DNA of 64,000 bases, from positions 7,897,001 to 7,961,000 of the forward strand of contig NZ_CP146350.1 in the NCBI RefSeq assembly GCF_037055355.1. The letters are read 5' to 3'. This document shows, in pieces, positions 58,388 through 64,000 of this stretch. The stretch comes from Streptomyces sp. DG1A-41. GTDB lineage: Bacteria; Actinomycetota; Actinomycetes; Streptomycetales; Streptomycetaceae. Each line of letters opens with the position of its first letter. Position 1 is the stretch's first letter. The notes beneath the pieces are model-generated. The model did no database searches. It saw only the letters and a program-made list of their open reading frames with translations, and was not told where the DNA came from. A program made the position numbers and the translations under genes.

Positions 58388-59305
58388 GTGCCCAGCATCG
58401 ATCTGACCGGCAAGGCCGCCGTCGTCACCGGAAGCGGCCGTGGCCTCGGCCTCGCCTATGCCCACGCCCTGGCCGCCCACGGCGCGTCCGTGGTCGTCAA
58501 CGACGTCGACGAGGCGGTGGCCGAGGCGGCCGTGAAGTCCATCACCGAGGCGGGCGGCAAGGCCGTGGCGGAGGTGGTCCCGGTCGGTACGGCCGAGGCG
58601 GCGGACCGGCTGGTCGCCCGCGCGGTCGAGGAGTTCGGTCGGCTGGACGTCCTCGTCACCAACGCGGGCATCCTCCGCGACAAGGTGCTGTGGAAGATGA
58701 CCGACGACGACTTCGACGCGGTGATCACCACCCACCTCAAGGGCACCTTCACCTGCGCCCGCGCCGCCGCCGTCCGGATGCGCGAGCAGGGCGAGGGCGG
58801 CTCGCTCATCCTGGTCGGCTCCCCGGCCGGACAGCGCGGCAACTTCGGCCAGACGAACTACGCCGCCGCCAAGGCCGGCATCGCGGCGATGGCCCGCACC
58901 TGGTCCATGGAGCTGGGCCGCGCGAACATCACCGTCAACGCGATCGTCCCGGTCGCCGCGACCGCGATGACCGAGACGATCCCGGCCTTCGCCCCGTACA
59001 TCGAGGCCATGCGCAGCGGCGAGCCGCTGCCGGACTTCCTGCGCAAGGGCGAGGGCTTCGGCACCCCCGAGGACTGCGCCGCCCTGGTCCCGTTCCTGGC
59101 CTGCGAGGCCGCGCGCGGCGTGACCGGTCAGTGCATCGGCATCGGCGGCGACAAGGTGGCACTCTGGTCGCATCCGCAGGAGATCAGGGCGGCGTACGCC
59201 GACGGCGGCTGGACCCCCGGCGCCCTGGCGGACGCCTGGCACACCTCGGTCGGTGCCGAGCTCCAGTCGGTCGGCATCCCGGCGCCGAAGTTCCCGGAGG
59301 CGTGA
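58388..59305 (+). CDS. Short-chain dehydrogenase/reductase
   Basis: The product is 305 residues (GTG 58388, behind GGGAAGGGA). The NAD(P) motif is VVTGSGRGLG, with Asp in VVVNDVD favouring NAD(H). The NAG motif (VTNAGI) and catalytic YAAAK with an upstream Ser (LVGSPAG) are intact. It resembles 3-hydroxyacyl or ring-alcohol dehydrogenases of the HSD17B4 type. It is first of a four-gene operon and overlaps the amidohydrolase by one base (TGATG). Confidence 0.87.
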   Translation: MPSIDLTGKAAVVTGSGRGLGLAYAHALAAHGASVVVNDVDEAVAEAAVKSITEAGGKAVAEVVPVGTAEAADRLVARAVEEFGRLDVLVTNAGILRDKVLWKMTDDDFDAVITTHLKGTFTCARAAAVRMREQGEGGSLILVGSPAGQRGNFGQTNYAAAKAGIAAMARTWSMELGRANITVNAIVPVAATAMTETIPAFAPYIEAMRSGEPLPDFLRKGEGFGTPEDCAALVPFLACEAARGVTGQCIGIGGDKVALWSHPQEIRAAYADGGWTPGALADAWHTSVGAELQSVGIPAPKFPEA

Positions 59306-60180
59306 TGGACCTGAACGACCTCGTCGCGATCGACGTCCACACCCACGCGGAGGTCTCCTCCAAGGGCCACTCCTCCCTGGACGACGACCTGCACGACGCC
59401 TCCTCCGCCTACTTCAAGGTCGAGGGCAAGCGGAAGCCGACCCTGGAGGAGACCGCCGCGTACTACCGCGAGCGGAAGATGGCAGCCGTGATCTTCACGG
59501 TCGACGCCGAGTCCGCCACCGGCACGCCGCCCGTCCCCAACGAGGAGGTCGCCGAGGCCGCCGCCGCCAACGCCGACGTCCTCATCCCCTTCGCCTCCAT
59601 CGACCCCTTCCGCGGGAAGGCCGGTGTGAAGCAGGCCCGCCGTCTGGTCGAGGAGTACGGGGTGAAGGGCTTCAAGTTCCACCCCAGCATCCAGAACTTC
59701 TTCCCCAACGACCGCTCGGTGGCGTACGACCTGTACGAGGTGATCGAGGAGACCGGCACGATCGCCCTGTTCCACACCGGCCAGACCGGCATCGGCGCCG
59801 GCGTGCCCGGCGGGGGCGGCATCCGCCTCAAGTACTCCAACCCGCTGCACGTGGACGACGTCGCCGCCGACTTCCCGCACCTGAAGATCATCCTGGCGCA
59901 CCCGTCGTTCCCCTGGCAGGACGAGGCCCTGGCCGTCGCCACGCACAAGCCCGGGGTGCACATCGACCTGTCCGGCTGGTCGCCGAAGTACTTCCCGCCG
60001 CAGCTCGTGCAGTACGCGAACACGCTGCTGAGGGACAAGGTCCTCTTCGGCTCCGACTTCCCCGTCCTCACCCCCGACCGCTGGCTCGCCGACTTCGACA
60101 AGCTGACGATCAAGGAAGAGGTCCGGCCGAAGATCCTCAAGGAGAACGCCGCCCGCCTGCTCGGGCTGACGAAACCGTAG
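59305..60180 (+). CDS. Amidohydrolase-2 (ACMSD-like) metal-dependent hydrolase/decarboxylase
   Basis: A 291-residue TIM-barrel protein with metal-ligand motifs HTHAE near the N terminus, GFKFHPS, FHTGQTG, LAHPSFPWQDEAL and FGSDFPV. These match the ACMSD-related amidohydrolases, many of which decarboxylate aromatic acids or hydrolyse rings. Its place between an SDR and a CoA ligase gene suggests a ring- or side-chain-processing step in aromatic catabolism. The precise reaction is unknown. Confidence 0.85.
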   Translation: MDLNDLVAIDVHTHAEVSSKGHSSLDDDLHDASSAYFKVEGKRKPTLEETAAYYRERKMAAVIFTVDAESATGTPPVPNEEVAEAAAANADVLIPFASIDPFRGKAGVKQARRLVEEYGVKGFKFHPSIQNFFPNDRSVAYDLYEVIEETGTIALFHTGQTGIGAGVPGGGGIRLKYSNPLHVDDVAADFPHLKIILAHPSFPWQDEALAVATHKPGVHIDLSGWSPKYFPPQLVQYANTLLRDKVLFGSDFPVLTPDRWLADFDKLTIKEEVRPKILKENAARLLGLTKP

Positions 60181-60190
60181 GGGGCGTGAC

Positions 60191-61699
60191 ATGCGCAACG
60201 AGGGACTGGGGTCATGGCCCGCACGCCGGGCCCGCAAGACCCCGCACCGCACCGCCCTGATCCACGGCGACACTCCCCGCACTTACGCGGGCCTGTACGA
60301 CCGCACCACCCGTCTCGCCCACGCCCTGCGCGAGAGGGGCGTCCGCCGCGGCGACCGCATCGCCTACCTCGGCCCGAATCACCCCTCCTACCTGGAGACA
60401 CTGTTCGCGGCCGGCACGCTCGGCGCGGTCTTCGTCCCCCTCAACACCCGGCTGGCCAGCCCGGAGATCGCCTACCAGCTCGCCGACTCCGGCGCCAAGG
60501 CCCTCGTCTACGGCCCCACGCACGCCGGTCTGGTCGCGGGACTGCCGGGCAGCACGGATGTCCGTACGTATGTCGAAGTGGGCGCCGAGTACGAGGAGGC
60601 GCTGGCCTCGGCCTCCCACGAGCCCATCGACACGCCGGTCACCCCGGACGACACCTGCATCATCATGTACACCTCCGGGACGACCGGCCGCCCCAAGGGC
60701 GCGATGCTCACCCACGGCAACCTCACCTGGAACGCGATCAACGTCCTCATCGACCACGACCTGCTCGCCGACGAACGCGCCCTGGTCTCCGCACCGCTGT
60801 TCCACACCGCAGGCCTGAACATGCTGACGCTCCCGGTCCTGCTGAAGGGCGGCACCTGCGTCCTGGTCGAGGCCTTCGACCCGGACGCCACCTTCGACCT
60901 GATCGAACGGCACCGGATCACCTTCATGTTCGGCGTGCCCACGATGTTCGACCAGGTGGCCCGGCACCCGCGCTGGCCGGAGGCCGACCTGTCGTCGCTG
61001 CGCATCCTGACCTGCGGTGGCTCCCCGGTCCCGACCCCGCTGATCGCGGCGTACCAGCGGCGCGGCCTGACCTTCCTCCAGGGGTACGGCATGACCGAGG
61101 CCGCCCCCGGCACGCTGTTCCTGGACGCCGAGCACGCCGTCAGCAAGGCGGGGTCGGCGGGCGTGCCGCACTTCTTCAGTGACGTACGCGTCGTACGGCC
61201 CGACCTCGCGCCGGTCGACGTCGGCGAGGTGGGCGAGGTCGTGGTGCGCGGGCCGCACGTCATGCCCGGCTACTGGGGGCTGCCCGAGGAGACGGCCGCG
61301 TCCTTCGCGGACGGCTGGTTCCGCAGCGGCGACGCCGCCCAGGTCGACGAGGACGGCTACGTCTACATCGTCGACCGCCTCAAGGACATGATCATCTCCG
61401 GGGGCGAGAACATCTACCCCGCCGAGATCGAGGACCAGGTCCTCGCCCACCCGGACATCGTCGAGTGCGCGGTGATCGGGGTGCCGGACGACAAGTGGGG
61501 CGAGGTGCCCCGCGCGGTCGTCGTACTCCGTGAAGGCGCCGTACTCGACCCCGACGAGGTGCTCGCGTCGCTCGCCGGCCGCCTCGCCAAGTACAAGATC
61601 CCGAAGTCGGTCGTGGTGGCGGACGAACTGCCCCGCACGGCCTCCGGGAAGCTCCTCAAATCCCGTGTGCGCAAGCGCTACGGCACCGACTCCCAGTGA
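60191..61699 (+). CDS. Acyl-CoA synthetase (AMP-forming, long-chain/aromatic acid ligase)
   Basis: The product is 502 residues of the ANL superfamily. It has YTSGTTGRPKGAML (AMP loop), QGYGMTEAAPGTLF, the hinge region VYIVDRLKDMIISGGENIYPAEIE and the catalytic Lys in PRTASGKLLKS. It activates a carboxylic acid to its CoA thioester. It lies 10 bases after the amidohydrolase gene in the same operon. The substrate cannot be named from motifs. Confidence 0.9.
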   Translation: MRNEGLGSWPARRARKTPHRTALIHGDTPRTYAGLYDRTTRLAHALRERGVRRGDRIAYLGPNHPSYLETLFAAGTLGAVFVPLNTRLASPEIAYQLADSGAKALVYGPTHAGLVAGLPGSTDVRTYVEVGAEYEEALASASHEPIDTPVTPDDTCIIMYTSGTTGRPKGAMLTHGNLTWNAINVLIDHDLLADERALVSAPLFHTAGLNMLTLPVLLKGGTCVLVEAFDPDATFDLIERHRITFMFGVPTMFDQVARHPRWPEADLSSLRILTCGGSPVPTPLIAAYQRRGLTFLQGYGMTEAAPGTLFLDAEHAVSKAGSAGVPHFFSDVRVVRPDLAPVDVGEVGEVVVRGPHVMPGYWGLPEETAASFADGWFRSGDAAQVDEDGYVYIVDRLKDMIISGGENIYPAEIEDQVLAHPDIVECAVIGVPDDKWGEVPRAVVVLREGAVLDPDEVLASLAGRLAKYKIPKSVVVADELPRTASGKLLKSRVRKRYGTDSQ

Positions 61700-61710
61700 A
61701 GGACGCCTCC

Positions 61711-62166
61711 ATGAGCATCACCGTCAACGGCCTCGACGAACTGAAGAAGCTCGCGGGCAGCGACCTCGGCACCAGCGACTGGATCGAGGTCACGCAGGAG
61801 CGGATCGACACCTTCGCCGACGCGACCGGGGACCACCAGTGGATCCACGTGGACCCCGAGAAGGCCAAGGAGGGCCCCTTCGGCGCCCCCATCGCGCACG
61901 GCTACCTCACGCTCTCCCTCTTCATCCCGCTGTTCACCGAGCTGCTGGACGTCCAGGGCGTGACGACGAAGGTCAACTACGGCCTCAACAAGGTGCGTTT
62001 CCCCTCCCCGGTGAAGGTCGGCTCCCGCATCCGGCTGGTGGCGAAGCTCGCCGAGGTCGAGGAGGTGCCGGGCGGCGTGCAGATCACCGTCGACGGCGCC
62101 ATCGAGATCGAGGGCGGCGCCAAGCCGGCCGCGGTGCTCCAGAGCCTGTCGCGGTTCTACGCCTGA
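61711..62166 (+). CDS. MaoC-family enoyl-CoA hydratase/dehydratase
   Basis: A 151-residue hot-dog-fold hydratase. ATG 61711 is chosen for its GAAGGA site. The hydratase-2 motif FADATGDHQWIHVDPEKAKEGPFGAPIAHG holds the catalytic Asp and His. It would hydrate an enoyl-CoA made after the ligase. It closes the four-gene operon, followed by a duplicated stop region. Confidence 0.9.
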   Translation: MSITVNGLDELKKLAGSDLGTSDWIEVTQERIDTFADATGDHQWIHVDPEKAKEGPFGAPIAHGYLTLSLFIPLFTELLDVQGVTTKVNYGLNKVRFPSPVKVGSRIRLVAKLAEVEEVPGGVQITVDGAIEIEGGAKPAAVLQSLSRFYA

Positions 62167-62208
62167 GGCCGAGTCCAGGCCTGAGCCCGCGTTCTACGCC
62201 TGAGGCCG
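62154..62208 (+). repeat. 18-bp direct repeat around two convergent stop codons
   Basis: GTTCTACGCCTGAGGCCG occurs at 62154-62171 (end of the MaoC gene) and again at 62191-62208 (end of the opposite PaaX gene), with a 37-base period. The second copy supplies the PaaX stop codon, so a small duplication shaped this boundary. Confidence 0.8.
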
Positions 62209-63030
62209 CGCGGGCACCAGGTCGAGCAGGCGTTCCGAGGCGTCGCGCGCGAGCGGTGAGAGCCGGTCGTGCACCGCCCGGAACGTCTTCTCGGCCTGTT
62301 CCGCCGGCCAGTGGTCCGGCAGGTGCTTGACGGGCAGGCGCGGATCGCGCCGGACGATCCGCAGCCACTCGGTCTGGAGCCGCAGCCGCAGCACGAGCGA
62401 ATCGTCGGCGTCCGGCAGTTCGTCCTCCCACGGCTGCCAGCGCCGTACGAACGCCTCGTAGCGGTCGGCCAGGTCGGACAGCTCCCACGTCTCCTCGATC
62501 ATCTGGCCGATGTCCATCCCGGCGTCGGCGTGCGCCCGGAAGACCTTGACATGGGCGGACAGGCCGAGCTCGGCGACCAGCGCCGACACGTCGACCTCGC
62601 CCGGCGCGATCCACAGTCCGTTGAACAGCGGGCCGAAGCCGCTCCAGGTCAGCTGGGAGCGCAGGTCGTGGCGCTGGCGCTGCCAGGACTCGGGCAGGGA
62701 GAAGCCGAGCAGCGTCCAGGTGCCGTCCCAGTGCCGGTTGACGGCACCGGTCTGCCAGATGCGCCGCTCGCCGTCGCGCAGCACGGCTTCCGAGCGCTCG
62801 GTCAGCCCGAAGTACATCCGGCGGCCCTCGCGCTGGCGGCGCAGCAGGTCACGGTTCACCATCCGGGTCAGCGTGGAGCGGGTCGCCTGCTCGCCGATCC
62901 CGGCGCGGGCGAACACGTCGATGACGCTGCCCGAGTACACGCACACATCGCGCCCGAGCACCTGGTCGCCCAGGAACGTCAGCATGAGGGACTGGGGCCG
63001 CAGCGACTCTTCACCGGTCACGCGGCCCAC
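62194..63030 (-). CDS. PaaX-family transcriptional repressor
   Basis: The product is 278 residues (GTG start). An N-terminal winged helix (LRPQSLMLTFLGDQVLG...SVIDVFARAGIGEQATRSTLTRMVNRDLL) is followed by the PaaX central and C-terminal domains (WTLLGFSLPESWQRQRHDLRSQLTWSGFGPLFNGLWIAP). PaaX repressors respond to aryl-CoA esters such as phenylacetyl-CoA. Its closeness to the CoA-ligase/MaoC operon fits control by an aryl- or acyl-CoA intermediate. Confidence 0.88.
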   Translation of the reverse strand: MGRVTGEESLRPQSLMLTFLGDQVLGRDVCVYSGSVIDVFARAGIGEQATRSTLTRMVNRDLLRRQREGRRMYFGLTERSEAVLRDGERRIWQTGAVNRHWDGTWTLLGFSLPESWQRQRHDLRSQLTWSGFGPLFNGLWIAPGEVDVSALVAELGLSAHVKVFRAHADAGMDIGQMIEETWELSDLADRYEAFVRRWQPWEDELPDADDSLVLRLRLQTEWLRIVRRDPRLPVKHLPDHWPAEQAEKTFRAVHDRLSPLARDASERLLDLVPARPQA

Positions 63031-63045
63031 CGTACCTCCGCTCGA

Positions 63046-63894
63046 TCAGCGGGTGACCTGCTGGTACGCGTGGACGGCCGTCGTCACCGCGCACACGCCC
63101 GGCGGGATCATCTGCACGCGCAGGGTGCCGGTGCTCACGTCGTGGTCGACGCCCTCCGTCTCGAACGTGCCGGTGCACACGCTGCGCTGCGGCAGCGCGA
63201 ACAGGCTGGTGACCGTGCCGGTGACCGGCTGCCCGTCCAGCCTGCGGGGCAGGTCGACCTGGAGCAGCGGGCGGATCTCCGGGAAGAGGGTGCCGGTCGC
63301 GTCGTTCGAGGCGCACAGCAGGCGGGTGTCCGTCACGAAGTCGCAGCCCTGGATGTCCCGCACGGGCTTGTCCAGGGTGATCCGCCCGGCCTCCTTCAGC
63401 TCCCCGCCGGTCTGCGGCGTCGAGGGGTTGAGCAGGGGAGCGGGGAACACCTGGAGCCGTCTCTGTTCGCCCCACTCGCCCGACACCAGCCACTGCGCGT
63501 CGGGCGAGACGGCGGCGAAGGAGTTGTTCAGCTTCTCGCCCGGGTTCAGCGGGTGCACGTACTCGTAGCGCTTCCCGGCCGGGGTGGTGACCGCGAACAT
63601 CTTGGACGTGGCCGTGTCCGGGCCCTGGTAGGCGTCGAAGACATGGCCGCGCGCGATGTCCGGGTCACCTATGTGGTTCCAGCCCTTGGCCCGCAGGTTC
63701 AGCGGGATGGAGGCAAGACCGCGGTACAGCAGGGAGCCGTCCGCGCGGCTGGCCAGGCCCTGCCCGCCGCCGAGGGTGTCGGTGTACGCCGTGCCGGTCT
63801 GAGCCCACTGCGGGGCACCGGCGGCCGAGGCCGTGCCGGCGCCCAGCGCGAAGGCGCCCAATAACGCGATGGCGGCGAGCAGTTGACGTCTCAT
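63046..63894 (-). CDS. Secreted protein of unknown function
   Basis: The product is 282 residues from ATG 63894; an upstream in-frame extension lacks a signal and is rejected. A Sec signal (MRRQLLAAIALLGAFALGAGTASA) leads to a mature domain of beta-rich repeats with phrases like DGSLLYRGLASIPLN and SPDAQWLVSGEWGEQ, suggesting a beta-propeller-like fold. Three cysteines (GCDF, LLCAS, SVCTG) and a fourth near the end (GVCAV) may form disulfides. I do not recognise the family. Confidence 0.75.
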   Translation of the reverse strand: MRRQLLAAIALLGAFALGAGTASAAGAPQWAQTGTAYTDTLGGGQGLASRADGSLLYRGLASIPLNLRAKGWNHIGDPDIARGHVFDAYQGPDTATSKMFAVTTPAGKRYEYVHPLNPGEKLNNSFAAVSPDAQWLVSGEWGEQRRLQVFPAPLLNPSTPQTGGELKEAGRITLDKPVRDIQGCDFVTDTRLLCASNDATGTLFPEIRPLLQVDLPRRLDGQPVTGTVTSLFALPQRSVCTGTFETEGVDHDVSTGTLRVQMIPPGVCAVTTAVHAYQQVTR

Positions 63895-64000
63895 CGGGTC
63901 AGGTACCTTCCACGTCGACGAATACCGGGTTCGAATAGAACCACGTATCCGCCCCCGGGTCACCGTTCCCGGGCGGGTGCGGAACGGGCCCGTGCGGGTC
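63895..64000. other. Upstream region of the secreted-protein gene
   Basis: About 100 bases without a gene. It contains an AT-richer stretch near 63918-63945 that may hold the leftward promoter. No clear palindrome is seen. Confidence 0.4.

Overview
The window is high-GC actinobacterial DNA, almost certainly from a Streptomyces chromosome. Codons end in G or C, many genes start with GTG or TTG and overlap their neighbours by 4 bases, and the order of a pentose-phosphate operon (tkt-tal-zwf-opcA-pgi-gnd) and of a GTP-cyclohydrolase-II cluster resembles S. coelicolor as I remember it. I see no rRNA, tRNA, CRISPR array, transposase or phage gene.

Layout. (1) 1-7.4 kb: a three-gene pPIWI-RE locus (zinc-ribbon plus PD-(D/E)xK nuclease, DinG-type helicase, pPIWI-RE protein), closed by a perfect 25-bp hairpin and a structured non-coding stretch. 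(2) 7.8-15.6 kb: a GAF/Fis-type regulator divergent from an aromatic pathway (FAD hydroxylase, intradiol dioxygenase, maleylacetate reductase), an NmrA-like protein and a YceI protein. An identical 23-bp palindrome lies in front of the hydroxylase operon and of the YceI gene. (3) 15.6-23 kb: an EF-G paralogue behind a small upstream ORF and a hairpin, an alpha/beta hydrolase, a MinD/CooC-like ATPase with a small partner, a solute-binding lipoprotein, and a RidA/HxlR divergent pair. (4) 23-30.3 kb: a probable uncharacterised GTP-derived (pyrimidine/pterin) pathway. Its GTP cyclohydrolase II carries Met120, the substitution known from the formyl-product enzyme SCO6655. Beside it are a creatininase-family amidohydrolase, a PTPS-fold protein without the usual catalytic residues, a dehydrogenase, a glycosyltransferase, a methyltransferase and two membrane proteins. 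(5) 30.4-35.3 kb: two saccharopine dehydrogenases, a beta-lactamase-family protein, an ArsR regulator and two VOC proteins. (6) 35.4-40.4 kb: a shikimate/quinate-use module (MHS transporter, TetR regulator, shikimate dehydrogenase, fused 3-dehydroshikimate dehydratase) with two related operator-like sites. (7) 40.4-51 kb: a membrane protein and the leftward pentose-phosphate operon. (8) 51-64 kb: an AraC regulator, a secreted GH16/CBM6 glucanase, a VOC protein, a transporter-hydrolase-IclR operon, a MarR-controlled acyl-CoA-type catabolic operon, a PaaX regulator and a secreted protein.

Data caution. Five genes contain apparent frameshifts (two in the helicase, one each in the beta-lactamase-family protein, the membrane protein and one MHS transporter; a sixth gene is possibly affected). 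All of them are repaired by adding one or two bases to short C or G runs. This points to homopolymer under-calling in the assembly rather than to real pseudogenes.
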